From assembly GCF_000024605.1 (NCBI RefSeq), contig NC_013385.1:1344175-1408174 (forward strand): DNA of 64,000 nt, read 5' to 3'. The first letter of the stretch is position 1, and each line of letters opens with the position of its first letter. The stretch comes from Ammonifex degensii KC4. Its GTDB lineage: Bacteria; Bacillota; Desulfotomaculia; Desulfotomaculales; Ammonificaceae. This document shows, one piece after another, positions 49,875-59,466 of the stretch. Position numbers and translations under genes: made by a program. Under the pieces are notes generated by a model. It searched no databases and was not told the origin of the DNA. It worked only from the letters and a program-made list of their open reading frames with translations.

Positions 49875-51218
49875 TTAAGCCTCCTTCCAGATGATTCGAC
49901 GCGGGGAAAATTTATCCTCCCAACCCGATAGGAATTTTTTACCCCAGAAGGAAGCCGAGGCAGGAAGAAGACCGCACTCCTTAAGCATTCTCTCCGCCAA
50001 TATGGCGTAGCCGCGCTCTGGGTGGCTTACCAGCACGTGGGTTATTGCTCCCACCAGACGCCCGTCCTGTATGAGGGGGCTGCCGCTCATCCCCTGTACT
50101 ATTCCCCCGGTGGCATTAAGCAGCCGGGGATCGGTTATCTTCACCACCAGATCTTTGCCGCTCGATCCTCCGAAGGGATTCAGCCGGATTATTTCTACCT
50201 GATAGCGCTCGAGCCGCCCGTCCTCCACCACGGTCAGAAGCTCGGCCTTCCCCGGATGTACCTGGCTCGAAGAAGCTACCGGTATGGGGTGACGGTAAAA
50301 AGGGTGGGAAGGAAAGTTTTCTAGCCGGCCGAAGATGCCAAAAGGTGTATTGCGCTCGATAGACCCCTGAAACCCGGAAAGAGGCGCCAAGACCCCTATC
50401 TTCTCCCCCGGCTGCCCCTTTTTTCCCTTGCGCACCTCCTGGATATAGGCCTCGACTATTTTCCCTTCCGCCAGTTCCATCGGTCTGGCCGCGATCCCTC
50501 CCAAGTCAACCGCGTGCCCTAGAGCACCATAGAGGCGGGTTTTGGGCTCGTAAAAAGTGAGGGTGCCTACCCCAGCCGTAGCCTCCTGGACCAGCAAGCC
50601 TAAGCGGTAAGACCGGGTGCGCTGGCAAAAAGCAGGACGCACCTTTACCATCAATTCTTTCTTTCCCCTCTTTACTTTGAGGGTGACCTCCTTTCCCTCG
50701 CGCCCCGCACGCTCCACCGCCTCTTTCAGGGACCTGGTGCTCTGCAGGGACTGGCCGTCAACAGAAAGGATTACGTCCCCTTTCTTGAGGCCCGCGGCAG
50801 CGGCCGGGTTGAGGTAGTGTTCCCCTTCCAAGACATCGGCAAATCCGGCCACGATCACTCCTTGGGCGTGAAGAAGCACCCCTACTGACTGTCCTCCCGG
50901 AAATACCTGGCAGGCAGGCTGGACGTCAAGAACCAGGGTACGTAGCGGCAGGATACCTTCCAGCCAGAGGCGCGCCTTCACCTGCCCGGGCATCCCGGCC
51001 TGAAAGGCTAGAGAACCTTTTCTGACCGAGAAAGAGCCGCCTTTAAGCTCAAGCTTTACCCGGGAACGGAAAAAGGAGGGAAGCGACTGGGAGAGATCCA
51101 ATAGCTCCCCTACCAGGAGTTCCTGTTTTACGGGCCAAAAAGCAGCTGAAAAGTAAGAACAGAGAAAAAAGAAGAGAAAGAAGACAAAAACAGCAGTAAA
51201 CCGCCGTTTTCCGGTCAC
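49875..51218 (-). CDS. spoIVB: SpoIVB peptidase, sigma-K checkpoint protease
   Basis: A 447-residue S55-family serine protease. The N-terminus has a membrane anchor (TAVFVFFLFFFLCSYFSAAF), then a PDZ domain (AAAGLKKGDVILSVDGQSL), and the peptidase domain with the catalytic His in ALGHAVDLGG and Ser in IVQGMSGSPLIQDGRLVGAI. In B. subtilis it is secreted from the forespore and cuts SpoIVFA, releasing pro-sigma-K processing. It is between recN and spo0A, the conserved order. Confidence 0.97.
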   Translation of the reverse strand: MTGKRRFTAVFVFFLFFFLCSYFSAAFWPVKQELLVGELLDLSQSLPSFFRSRVKLELKGGSFSVRKGSLAFQAGMPGQVKARLWLEGILPLRTLVLDVQPACQVFPGGQSVGVLLHAQGVIVAGFADVLEGEHYLNPAAAAGLKKGDVILSVDGQSLQSTRSLKEAVERAGREGKEVTLKVKRGKKELMVKVRPAFCQRTRSYRLGLLVQEATAGVGTLTFYEPKTRLYGALGHAVDLGGIAARPMELAEGKIVEAYIQEVRKGKKGQPGEKIGVLAPLSGFQGSIERNTPFGIFGRLENFPSHPFYRHPIPVASSSQVHPGKAELLTVVEDGRLERYQVEIIRLNPFGGSSGKDLVVKITDPRLLNATGGIVQGMSGSPLIQDGRLVGAITHVLVSHPERGYAILAERMLKECGLLPASASFWGKKFLSGWEDKFSPRRIIWKEA

Positions 51219-51287
51219 TTGGGCTCCCCTCCGGGCATTTAAGATGCCCGGAGCAAAAACCCTTTATGCCCGTCCCTTGATCCCCCT

Positions 51288-52943
51288 TCATTGCCCTTTA
51301 CGTCCTTCTGCCAAGAGGCGACGGGCATGGACCAGGGCCGTGTCGCGCGAGCCCCCTATCAAGCGGGCCAGCTCCTCCACCCGCTCTTCTCCCTTGAGAG
51401 GGGTAACGCGAATGTAAGTCCTCCCTTCCCTCACTTCTTTGCTTATCAGATAGTGAAGGTCGGCTCGGGCGGCTATCACCGCCTGGTGGGTCACGCAGAT
51501 TAATTGATAGTTCTTTGCCAGAGAGGAAAGCTTGTCGGCCACCGCCTCTAAGGCCTTTCCTCCCACTCCTGCCTCTACTTCGTCCAGACAAAGCGTCTTT
51601 CCTTTCTCCCCTGCCACCAAGGACTTGAGGGCTAAGAGAGTGCGTGCCGCCTCTCCCCCGGAGGCCACCCGGGCGAAGGGTTTTAAAGGCTCCCCTGGAT
51701 TGGGAGAAAAGAGGAACTCCACCTCGGCCAGACCCTTAGGACGGGGTTGGTCATCGGTCAGAGGGTGAAAAGCCACCTGGAAGCGGGCCTTGGGTAGCTC
51801 CAGGCGGGCCAACTCAGTAAGCAGGGCCTGCTCCAGCTGCCGGGCCGCTTCTTCTCTGGCCGCCTGCAGGGCTTGCGCCTCCCTTTTCCAGACCTGGCGC
51901 AAGAGTTTCTCCTTATCCTGAAGTCCGGCAAATTCTTCCTCCGAACGCTCAAGCCGGCTTAGTTCCTGCTGGGCAGTTTCCCGGAAGGACAAGAGTTCCT
52001 CTACGCTCATCCGGTACTTCTGGCAAATCCGCCTTATAAAGGCCAGCCTATCTTCCACCGCCTCCAGCCGGGCGGGATCGGCTTCCAACTCCTCGGTAAG
52101 CTGGCGCAGGTGGTCGGCCAGATCCTTAAGAAAGGAAGCCGTGCGCCTAAGTTCAGGAAGGTAAGGCTCCAGATCCGGGCGGTAGCGCGAAAGCCGAGAA
52201 AGGAGCTCCTCGGCTTCCTCCACGCGCTCCACCGCGCCACCCTCTCCGCCGAGGAGTTCGTGGATCTTGCGGGTAGCCTCCGCCAGCTCCACCGCCCGCC
52301 GGCGCCACTCCCTTTCTTGCAAAAGCTCTTCTTCTTCGCCCGGGCGCAAAGCTGCCCGCTCGATCTCCTCTATTTGGTGGCGCAGGAGATCTAAGCGCCA
52401 GGCCTGCTCTTTCTTCTTGGCTTCCAGTGCCGCCAGCTCTTCTCGAACTTTCCGCCACTCTCGGTAGAGGCGTTCAAGTTCCTCCGCCTGTTCTTCCAGC
52501 CCGCCGAAGCGGTCGAGCAGGAAGAGTTGGTAAGATGGAGAGAAAAGCTCCTGCGCCTCTCCTTGCCCCAGAAATTCCACCAGCTCCCCTCCGGCCTGGC
52601 GGCAAATACTCAATGGCAAGACTTGACCGTTTACCCGGCAGATGCTCCTCCCTTGCCGGCTGATCTCTCGACGGAAAACTAAATAGTCCTCCGGCTCCAT
52701 TCCCGCCTCAACAAGCGAAGAAGGAAGCTTTTCTACGGCAAAAACGGCCTCCACCACCGCCTTGTCGGCGCCGGTGCGGATGCACTCTACACTGGCCCTT
52801 TCGCCCAGGGCGCAGGCTAAAGCGGCCAGCAAAGCTGACTTGCCGGCTCCGGTTTCTCCGGTGAGAACATTAAGCCCCGGGCCAAACTCCAGATACAGGT
52901 GATCGATCAGGACAAAATCCTTTATTTCCAGGCTCAGGAGCAT
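51288..52943 (-). CDS. recN: RecN DNA repair ATPase
   Basis: A 551-residue SMC-like protein. Walker A is GETGAGKSALLAALACALG, the two central coiled coils (EEQAEELERLYREWRKVREE and later parts) lie at ~150-370, and the C-terminal part has the signature ASGGEAARTLLALKSLVAGE and Walker B TLCLDEVEAGVGGKAL. It acts at double-strand breaks. It is preceded by argR with a nine-base gap. Confidence 0.97.
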   Translation of the reverse strand: MLLSLEIKDFVLIDHLYLEFGPGLNVLTGETGAGKSALLAALACALGERASVECIRTGADKAVVEAVFAVEKLPSSLVEAGMEPEDYLVFRREISRQGRSICRVNGQVLPLSICRQAGGELVEFLGQGEAQELFSPSYQLFLLDRFGGLEEQAEELERLYREWRKVREELAALEAKKKEQAWRLDLLRHQIEEIERAALRPGEEEELLQEREWRRRAVELAEATRKIHELLGGEGGAVERVEEAEELLSRLSRYRPDLEPYLPELRRTASFLKDLADHLRQLTEELEADPARLEAVEDRLAFIRRICQKYRMSVEELLSFRETAQQELSRLERSEEEFAGLQDKEKLLRQVWKREAQALQAAREEAARQLEQALLTELARLELPKARFQVAFHPLTDDQPRPKGLAEVEFLFSPNPGEPLKPFARVASGGEAARTLLALKSLVAGEKGKTLCLDEVEAGVGGKALEAVADKLSSLAKNYQLICVTHQAVIAARADLHYLISKEVREGRTYIRVTPLKGEERVEELARLIGGSRDTALVHARRLLAEGRKGQ

Positions 52944-52952
52944 CCGCGAGCC

Positions 52953-53411
52953 TTACCTCTCCCCAAAAGCCAAGTTGTAAAGGCGTGCTTTCACCGCCTG
53001 GGCCAGACCCCGAGCGGATCGCACCACTACGATGAAGGTGTCGTCTCCGGCCACCGTGCCTATGACCTCGGGCCAGTTGGCCCGATCCACCGCCGAGGCC
53101 ACCCCCTGCGCCGCCCCCGGCAAGGTTTTCACCACCACCAAATTGCCGCTTACCTCAATACCCACCACGGCGCTCTGCACCAACTGGCGCAACTTTTCCT
53201 CTTGCGCCGGTAGTTCCGTCGCGGGTAAGGCGTAGCGCCAGCCTTCCTCAGTGGCCACCTTTACCAGGCGCAGCTCTTTCAAATCGCGGGACACGGTGGC
53301 TTGAGTCACGTTGAAGCCCGCCTTGCGCAGCTCCTCCACCAGCTCCTGCTGGCTGGCCACCGGCCGGGAACGGATAATTTCCAGGATCTTTTGCTGCCTT
53401 GCCCGCTTCAA
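52953..53411 (-). CDS. argR: ArgR arginine repressor
   Basis: A 152-residue regulator from TTG 53411, with GGGGGTGGAGG upstream. The winged HTH has SQQELVEELRKAGFNVTQAT and the VSRDLKELRLVKV block. The C-terminal oligomerisation part has GTVAGDDTFIVVVRSARG, with the Asp pair that binds arginine. It probably senses arginine and represses arginine synthesis; the location between nadK and recN is the normal Firmicutes order. Confidence 0.95.
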   Translation of the reverse strand: MKRARQQKILEIIRSRPVASQQELVEELRKAGFNVTQATVSRDLKELRLVKVATEEGWRYALPATELPAQEEKLRQLVQSAVVGIEVSGNLVVVKTLPGAAQGVASAVDRANWPEVIGTVAGDDTFIVVVRSARGLAQAVKARLYNLAFGER

Positions 53412-53422
53412 GCCTCCACCCC

Positions 53423-54289
53423 CTAGGGCAGACACTCTTCCAGCCCCTGGCTTATGAGCTTATCCCGCACCAGACAGTAAAAGCTCCGGTGGAAGAGCCG
53501 GATCAGCCTGAAAGGGCGCGCGTAGCGGTTCACCACCACCCGATCTTCTGCCAGCAGGGGCATCCCCTCGTGGCCGTCGGCGGTGAGGCACATTCCGGCG
53601 ACGCTGGTAAGCAGAAGCACCTCGACCAAAGAAGAGTCGGGCACCACGAAGGGACGCAGGACGAAGGCATGGGGGCAAATAGGGGTGAGCACTAGAGCGG
53701 CCACTTGAGGATCAATTATGGGGCCGCCGGCGGAAAAGGAGTAGGCCGTGGATCCAGTGGGGGTGGCGATTATGATCCCGTCACCAGTGAAACGGAAGGC
53801 ACACTGCCCGTCCACCCGCACTTCCAGGCGACAGGGGCGGCTCAGGGCCCCCCGACCTATCACGCACTCGTTAAGACATAAGACCTGCTTGACCACTTTA
53901 CCTCCCCGGATCACCCGCCCTTCCAAGAGCGCCCTCTCCTCCACCGCAAACTTCCCTGCCAGCACCGCCTCCAGACCAGCGTACATGTTGGCCACGTCAA
54001 GTTCAGTCAAAAAGCCGAGCCGGCCCAGGTTTATGCCCAGGACGGGAAGCCCCAGCGGACCGGCCAAGGGCACGGTGGAGAGAAGAGTGCCGTCTCCCCC
54101 TAGCGAAAGAAGGAGCTCCGCCTTTTGTATCTCCGGCTGTCCTACCCCAGGCCTGCCCAGGAAACAGGCTTGGTCCGCCAGCAGCAGGACCTCTTTGCCA
54201 CGGGCCTCCAGGTAGGCCAGCAGCTCTTTCACCACTTTGAGTGCTTTCTCCCCGAAGGAGGGATTAAAAATCAGAGCGATGCGTTTCAT
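53423..54289 (-). CDS. nadK: NAD kinase
   Basis: A 288-residue enzyme with the GGDGT motif (LLLSLGGDGTLLSTVPLAG), the NE motif (CLNECVIGRGALSRP) and GDGIIIATPTGSTAYSFSAG with the conserved TPTGSTAY. All catalytic residues are visible. It makes NADP from NAD. It ends 11 bases before argR and overlaps tlyA by four bases. Confidence 0.97.
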   Translation of the reverse strand: MKRIALIFNPSFGEKALKVVKELLAYLEARGKEVLLLADQACFLGRPGVGQPEIQKAELLLSLGGDGTLLSTVPLAGPLGLPVLGINLGRLGFLTELDVANMYAGLEAVLAGKFAVEERALLEGRVIRGGKVVKQVLCLNECVIGRGALSRPCRLEVRVDGQCAFRFTGDGIIIATPTGSTAYSFSAGGPIIDPQVAALVLTPICPHAFVLRPFVVPDSSLVEVLLLTSVAGMCLTADGHEGMPLLAEDRVVVNRYARPFRLIRLFHRSFYCLVRDKLISQGLEECLP

Positions 54290-55116
54290 TCCGGCTTCCG
54301 ACCTTTCTCGGCAAAGTAGGTGTGCGCTTCAGCTACTACTTCCTCTACCGTCCCCGGCCAAGGACAGCCGGGCACCAGGCTAAAGTAAACGAAAAACTCG
54401 ATGTTTCCCTCCCCGCCGCGCAAAGGAGAAAAGGTGAGGCCCCGCACCTCCCATCCTTGTTCCCGCAAAAAGTCCAGCACTTTGTGGCAAACCTCCACGT
54501 GGACCGCCGGATCGCGCACTACCCCCTTTTTGCCCACCTTTTCCGGCCCCGCTTCGAACTGGGGCTTGATGAGGGCCAGGCCCCTGCCCTCCGGCTTCAG
54601 CAGCCTCCCCACCGCCGGCAGTACCTTGGTTAGAGAGATGAAACTCACGTCTATAGTAGCAAAGTCGGCCAGTTCCCCCAGGGTTTCGGGCAAAAGGTAG
54701 CGTATGTTGGTGCGTTCCAGCACCACCACCCTGGGATCCTGGCGCAGCCGCCAGTCGAGCTGCCCGTAACCGACGTCCACGGCGAAAACCTTGCGGGCCC
54801 CGGCACGCAGGGCGCAGTCGGTAAAGCCGCCGGTGGAAGCTCCCACGTCTATGACCACCAAGTCCTTCAGATCAATGCCGAAAAAGCGCAAGGCGTGGGC
54901 CAGCTTTTCTCCTCCGCGGGAGACGTAAGGGGGCTCTTCCGTTCCTCTAAGCACCTCTACCCGGTCTTCTGGGCCCACCATTCTCCCGGGTTTAGCGGCC
55001 CGCTGGCCGTTGACCAGGACCTGGCCCGCCAGAATAGCCTGCCTTGCCCGCTCGCGACTGGGGAAGTATCCTTGCTCCACCAGCAGAATATCGAGACGCC
55101 TTCTTCTGGAGGTCAT
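54286..55116 (-). CDS. tlyA: TlyA family rRNA methyltransferase
   Basis: A 276-residue protein: an S4 RNA-binding domain at the N-terminus ([31 protein letters not shown]), and an FtsJ-like methyltransferase ([40 protein letters not shown]). The C-terminal part has [13 protein letters not shown]. TlyA methylates ribose of 16S/23S rRNA. It overlaps both nadK and dxs by four bases. Confidence 0.95.
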   Translation of the reverse strand: MTSRRRRLDILLVEQGYFPSRERARQAILAGQVLVNGQRAAKPGRMVGPEDRVEVLRGTEEPPYVSRGGEKLAHALRFFGIDLKDLVVIDVGASTGGFTDCALRAGARKVFAVDVGYGQLDWRLRQDPRVVVLERTNIRYLLPETLGELADFATIDVSFISLTKVLPAVGRLLKPEGRGLALIKPQFEAGPEKVGKKGVVRDPAVHVEVCHKVLDFLREQGWEVRGLTFSPLRGGEGNIEFFVYFSLVPGCPWPGTVEEVVAEAHTYFAEKGRKPE

Positions 55117-57002
55117 AGGGTCTTACGGGAAGTTAACCTCAGAAGAGGGCGGCTTTGCAAGACCGCCCTGACGATACCCTGGACATCGAGACCGTACTTC
55201 TTCCGCAGCTCTTCCGGATGCCCGTGCTCCACAAAGGTGTCTTCTATGCCCAGCCGCGTGATTTTAACCTCCCCCAGACCGTGGCTGGTGAGGCACTCTG
55301 CCACCGCGCTGCCGAAGCCGCCGGCTAAAATACCTTCCTCTATGGTCACCACCCAGCGGGTACGCTTGGCGTAGCGAAGAATGAGCTCGATATCTAAAGG
55401 CTTGACGAAACGGGCGTTTATGACCGCTGCGCTTATTCCTTGAGCTGCCAGTTCCTCCGCCGCCTTAAGGGCCCGGGGAACCATATTTCCTATGGCTATC
55501 AGGGTGACGTCCCTTCCTTCGCGCAACACCACCCCCTGGCCTATGGGAAGGGGACGGGGATCGGCATCCAGGGTTACCCCTAGCCCCGTACCCCGGGGGT
55601 AGCGCAGGGCGATAGGACCTTCATGGGTAAGAGCGGTCTTTAACATGTGCTGCAGTTCGTTCTCGTCAGCCGGCGCCATCACCACCATGTGGGGTATGGA
55701 GCGGAGGTAGGCCAGATCAAAAAGTCCCTGGTGGGTGGCTCCGTCTTCCCCCACAATGCCAGCCCGATCGAGAGCAAAGACCACCGGCAGGCGCTGCAGG
55801 CAAACGTCGTGGATGATCTGGTCGTAAGCCCGCTGGAGAAAAGTGGAATATATCGCCACCACGGGACGGTAGCCACCAACGGCTAGGCCCGCAGCGAAGG
55901 TCACCGCGTGCTGCTCCGCTATCCCCACGTCGAAAAAGCGGTGCGGGAAGCGCTGGGCAAAGAGCTTGAGTCCCGTGCCCGAAGGCATGGCGGCGGTGAT
56001 GGCCACGATGCGGGGATCTTCCTCCGCCAAGCGCACGAGCGTGCGCCCGAAGATCTCGGTGTAGGTGGGTAAAGAGGAAGAGTAAAGCTCACCTGTCTCC
56101 GGATTAAAGGGCCCCACACCGTGGTAAAGATCGGGGTCTTCTTCTGCCGGCTTGTACCCTTTGCCCTTGCGCGTGACCACGTGTACCAAAACCGGCCCTT
56201 TTAAAGCTCGTGCTCGCTCCAAGATGCGCAGAAGCGTGGGGAGGTGGTGGCCATCTACCGGCCCCAGGTAGGTAAATCCCAACTCTTCAAAAAACATTCC
56301 GGGTACCACCAGGTACTTGACGCTTCCTTTTAGGCGCGAAAGGAAGTCGCGCAGCCGGGGGCCGAAGCCGGGAAGCCGAGAGGTCAAGGACTCAAACTCC
56401 TCTTGCAGGCGCCGGTAGGCCGGGTCGCTACGCAGGCGGGAAAGATAGTTGGCCAGCGCCCCCACGTTCTTGGAAATGGACATTTCGTTGTCGTTTAGCA
56501 CCACGATGAGATCGGTTTGCAGGTGCCCGGCGTGGTTTAGCGCCTCCAGCGCCATGCCCCCGGTCAAGGCCCCGTCACCTATGACCGCTACTACGGCGTA
56601 GTGGTCTCCCGCGAGATCCCGCGCCTTGGCCAGCCCCAGGGCGGCGGAGATGGAGGTACTGGCGTGCCCTGTTCCGAAGATGTCGTAAGGACTTTCCTCC
56701 CGCGAGGGAAACCCGCTTACTCCTCCTAGCTGACGCAAAGTGCCGAAACGCTCTTTCCGGCCGGTGATTATCTTGTGGACATAACACTGATGCCCTACAT
56801 CCCAGATGATTTTATCCCGGGGGAAGTCGAAGACCCGGTACAAGGCCAGGGTGAGTTCCACCACCCCCAGATTGGGAGCTAGGTGTCCTCCCGTGTGGGC
56901 CACGGTGTTGATGATGAACTCTCTGAGCTCTGCCGCCAGCTCTTCCAACTCGGCCAAGCTTAGGGCTTTGAGGTCTTCCGGCGTATTGACACGCGCAAGC
57001 AC
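55113..57002 (-). CDS. dxs: 1-deoxy-D-xylulose-5-phosphate synthase
   Basis: A 629-residue TPP enzyme. I start at GTG 57002, after GGTGGAGG; an upstream frame is open but lies inside oapA. TPP binding is in [20 protein letters not shown] and [17 protein letters not shown]; the catalytic Glu is in [18 protein letters not shown]. The transketolase C-terminal part is at 500-620. It starts isoprenoid synthesis by the MEP route, and ispA, two loci upstream, uses the products. It overlaps oapA by 43 bases. Confidence 0.96.
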   Translation of the reverse strand: MLARVNTPEDLKALSLAELEELAAELREFIINTVAHTGGHLAPNLGVVELTLALYRVFDFPRDKIIWDVGHQCYVHKIITGRKERFGTLRQLGGVSGFPSREESPYDIFGTGHASTSISAALGLAKARDLAGDHYAVVAVIGDGALTGGMALEALNHAGHLQTDLIVVLNDNEMSISKNVGALANYLSRLRSDPAYRRLQEEFESLTSRLPGFGPRLRDFLSRLKGSVKYLVVPGMFFEELGFTYLGPVDGHHLPTLLRILERARALKGPVLVHVVTRKGKGYKPAEEDPDLYHGVGPFNPETGELYSSSLPTYTEIFGRTLVRLAEEDPRIVAITAAMPSGTGLKLFAQRFPHRFFDVGIAEQHAVTFAAGLAVGGYRPVVAIYSTFLQRAYDQIIHDVCLQRLPVVFALDRAGIVGEDGATHQGLFDLAYLRSIPHMVVMAPADENELQHMLKTALTHEGPIALRYPRGTGLGVTLDADPRPLPIGQGVVLREGRDVTLIAIGNMVPRALKAAEELAAQGISAAVINARFVKPLDIELILRYAKRTRWVVTIEEGILAGGFGSAVAECLTSHGLGEVKITRLGIEDTFVEHGHPEELRKKYGLDVQGIVRAVLQSRPLLRLTSRKTL

Positions 57003-57589
57003 GCCCAACCTCCACCACGCCCCTTTCCCGTCTTTCGTCCTAAGACACATTTAACGCCTGCCATCAATTTTCCTGCCAGAAGCACCACTTCCTCCGATCG
57101 CGTGACCGCCAGCCGCTTCCCTATCGCCTTCCCTGCCACCGTCAGAGAAGCGATGATGGCTGTGACCAGAGTTTCCAGCCAGGAAATCCTTTCCCCCGCC
57201 AAGCCAGTAGCCAGCTGCAGCACTAATGCTATCCCCAGCGCCCCCGACAGCGTTCCCATTATATCCCCTACTACGTCGTTAGCAAAATTTGCCACTCTGT
57301 CGGCATTTTTTACTAGCTCAAGCGCCTCTCGGGCGCCGAAGACCCTACGGGCCGCCATGGCGTTAAAAGGGACGGGAGAAGCGGCCGTAGCTGCCGTACC
57401 TACTATATCGAAGAGGACGTTCGCCGCCACAACTAAAAAAAGGAAGCCTATTAATAGCCATAAGGCTTCCCCTTTGCGTAGCAAAAATTCAGCCATGGCC
57501 GCCAGAGAAACGGTCGCCCCAAAAGAGCCTACGGAAACGAACAGCACGTAACGGGCATAGGAGGATTTTTTCTTCTGGTTACTTCCCAA
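56960..57589 (-). CDS. oapA: OapA, OLE-RNA-associated membrane protein
   Basis: A 209-residue polytopic protein from TTG 57589, with GGAGG 8 bases upstream. It has about four membrane segments ([78 protein letters not shown]). The conserved D-x3-D motif of OapA is seen in [13 protein letters not shown], and the C-terminus is basic ([20 protein letters not shown]). OapA binds the OLE RNA to the membrane. It lies directly downstream of the RNA and overlaps dxs, the arrangement found in B. halodurans. The name rests on this neighbourhood and the motif. Confidence 0.88.
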   Translation of the reverse strand: MGSNQKKKSSYARYVLFVSVGSFGATVSLAAMAEFLLRKGEALWLLIGFLFLVVAANVLFDIVGTAATAASPVPFNAMAARRVFGAREALELVKNADRVANFANDVVGDIMGTLSGALGIALVLQLATGLAGERISWLETLVTAIIASLTVAGKAIGKRLAVTRSEEVVLLAGKLMAGVKCVLGRKTGKGRGGGWACLRVSIRRKTSKP

Positions 57590-57604
57590 CCAACCAGCCT
57601 CCGG

Positions 57605-58258
57605 CCCCGAACTTTTATAAGACCGCGGGCAAGTGACAGCCCCGCGAGTAAACGCTGCCGCTTAGGTCCAGCAGGATTTCCCGGACGCCCACCGGCCGTC
57701 GCCGTACCGGCGGTTCCCCTTTAAGGGCGTCCCCGGCGCGTCACCGCCACCGGAGCTGGATCGCCACTAAGCCGGCACTTTAATCCCCGCGGTGCCCCGG
57801 TACAACCGGACAGCCTAGGGGTTTTCCCCGGCGGAACCAGGCTCTTCCTTAGCCTCTTTTGCAGGTGGGGTTTCAGCGGCGGGATTAAACCCCGGGTGGG
57901 GCCCTCACCCTGACGGGCCCGCCTCAAGTGCCTCCACGCCCACCCACTCAAGGCAGGCTACGCTGTACGCAGCTCCTCACCACGTACAGGTTTACCCCAA
58001 GCCATAGGGCTTATGGGTGCCCTACCCTGCCCCACGCACTTGGGCCTCCGCGGCGACAGGGTCCACGCCCGCATGCCTTTGCGGATCGCCCCGCCGCCTT
58101 ATCTCCCAGTACCAGCCCCCGGCTGGGCGCCGGCAGCCAGCACCAGGAGCTTCATCGATGTGCCCTTCGGCGGGTTTTTAGGCCCGCCCTCGGAAGAGCG
58201 GTTCCGACTAGGATACTGCGTCACTTGCCCTTTCAATTGCCCTCGAACCACTTTTGTA
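57605..58258 (-). ncRNA. ole: OLE RNA (ornate large extremophilic RNA)
   Basis: A non-coding stretch of about 650 bases between ispA and oapA, read on the minus strand. It has no coding frame of family quality and is full of GC-rich dyads. The two ends can pair: GGGCAAGTGAC (58230-58220) and GTCACTTGCCC (57637-57627) make a perfect 11-bp long-range helix enclosing about 600 bases. A -10/-35 promoter sits just upstream. OLE RNA is about 600 nt long and is found next to oapA, near ispA and dxs, in extremophilic and anaerobic Firmicutes. It forms a membrane-bound ribonucleoprotein and affects tolerance of alcohols, cold and magnesium. Exact ends are inferred. Confidence 0.88.
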
Positions 58259-58264
58259 TCTTTA

Positions 58265-58294
58265 ATCATACCACAGACGGGAGCTTAAGCTCAA
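58265..58294 (-). promoter_or_regulatory. promoter of OLE RNA
   Basis: On the minus strand TTGAGC (58294-58289), 18 bases, and TATGAT (58270-58265). The expected transcription start is near 58258, upstream of the closing helix arm at 58230. The -35 box lies just after the ispA stop at 58298. Confidence 0.65.
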
Positions 58295-58297
58295 ATT

Positions 58298-59158
58298 CTA
58301 GGACTTCCGGCTAAGGACAAACTCGGCCGCTTGGCGCAGGAAATCGGCTTCCGGGCCAAAAGAGTCTAAGGCAGAAAGAGCCTTTTTTACCGCCTCTTCC
58401 GCCCGCGCCCGAGCAGCCGGAAGCCCGAAGACTGCCGGGTAGGTGAGCTTGGAAAGCTTTGCTTCTTCGTCCAGGTCCAGAATATCGTCTACTATCTGGA
58501 AGGCCAGCCCCAGTTCTTCGGCATACAGGGTAAGCTTCTGTAAGGCCTCTTCCTGTGCTCCTCCCAGCAAGGCACCCGCCCGTACCGCGGCCACAAAAAG
58601 GGCCCCCGTCTTCTTACGGTGAATTTCCTCCAGCAGGAGAGCCGGGTCGGCGTTCTTACTTCCTCCCAGGTCGAGGACTTGTCCACCCACCATGCCCTCA
58701 CTTCCCGCCGCTCGCGCCACCTCCACAATGACCCGCAAGCCTACTTCGGAGCCTTGCCGGGCGACAAGGGCCGCCCGGGCCAAGAGCTCAAAGCCCAAGG
58801 TGAGCAGGGCATCACCCGTCAATATGGCTATGGCCTCCCCGAAAACCCGGTGGCTGGTCGGGCGCCCGCGGCGAAAATCGTCGTTGTCCATAGCCGGGAG
58901 GTCGTCGTGGACCAAGGAGTAGCAGTGGATAAGCTCTATCCCACAGGCGGCCAGCAGCAAGTCCTCCGCCACGTCCGCTCCTACTGCTTCGGCTGCTCCC
59001 AGCAAAAGCGCCGGACGCAAGCGCTTACCTCCGCCCAGCACGCTATAGCGCATGGACTGGTGGATGGGGTGGGGAGGAGCAAACTCCGGAGGCAGATAAC
59101 GGTCAAGTGCTTCCTCGATAAGACGTGCTTTTTCCGCCAGTATCCGGTTAAAATCCAT
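58298..59158 (-). CDS. ispA: farnesyl/geranyl diphosphate synthase
   Basis: A 286-residue polyprenyl synthase. I start at ATG 59158, after AGGTGAGGG. The first aspartate-rich motif is VHDDLPAMDNDDFRRGRPTS and the second FQIVDDILDLDEEAKLSK; GGGKRLRPALLLGAAEA is also typical. The residues before the first motif (IHCYSLV) fit a farnesyl-length product. It gives prenyl diphosphate for isoprenoids downstream of Dxs. It is the gene upstream of OLE RNA in other species too. Confidence 0.95.
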   Translation of the reverse strand: MDFNRILAEKARLIEEALDRYLPPEFAPPHPIHQSMRYSVLGGGKRLRPALLLGAAEAVGADVAEDLLLAACGIELIHCYSLVHDDLPAMDNDDFRRGRPTSHRVFGEAIAILTGDALLTLGFELLARAALVARQGSEVGLRVIVEVARAAGSEGMVGGQVLDLGGSKNADPALLLEEIHRKKTGALFVAAVRAGALLGGAQEEALQKLTLYAEELGLAFQIVDDILDLDEEAKLSKLTYPAVFGLPAARARAEEAVKKALSALDSFGPEADFLRQAAEFVLSRKS

Positions 59159-59466
59159 TCTTACCCTCACCTGTTGTGCTCAAGGAAGATTAACTCCGGT
59201 AAAAGTCCGGAGTTTCTTTTTAGGATTCGCCCCCCGAGGCGCAAAACCTTTTAAAAAACTGGGGTCAAAAATTTTTAAGCTTTAAGTGTATATTCACCAG
59301 GAAGAGACGCATAATAAGAACAGCCGGGTCCGAGGTGGCCGAAACCAGATCACCGCCGGGTCAAGAAGGCTCGGCGGTGGTCAGCAAAAGATCGGTACGG
59401 GTGCAGGTCTGAGGTCAACCGCATCCGTGCCGGTCGAGCGCAGGCCACCTGCGGGCTCGGCTTCAA
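59159..59466. other. intergenic stretch between spoIVA and ispA with hairpins
   Basis: No coding frame is convincing. I see AACTCCGG/CCGGAGTT (59192-59214), a perfect 8-bp stem followed on the plus strand by TCTTTTT, and dyads CACCGCCG/CGGCGGTG (~59352-59378) and GCAGG/CCTGC (~59436-59448). No known riboswitch could be recognised. It likely carries the 3' end of spoIVA and the promoter of ispA. Confidence 0.4.

Noticed and set aside
57700..58290. Plus-strand open frames in the ispA-oapA gap as genes
   Set aside because: Proline/arginine-rich translations without family features; the OLE RNA on the minus strand explains the region better.
59192..59214. Terminator between ispA and spoIVA
   Set aside because: The T run is on the plus strand, but no plus-strand gene precedes it; on the minus strand it has no T run.
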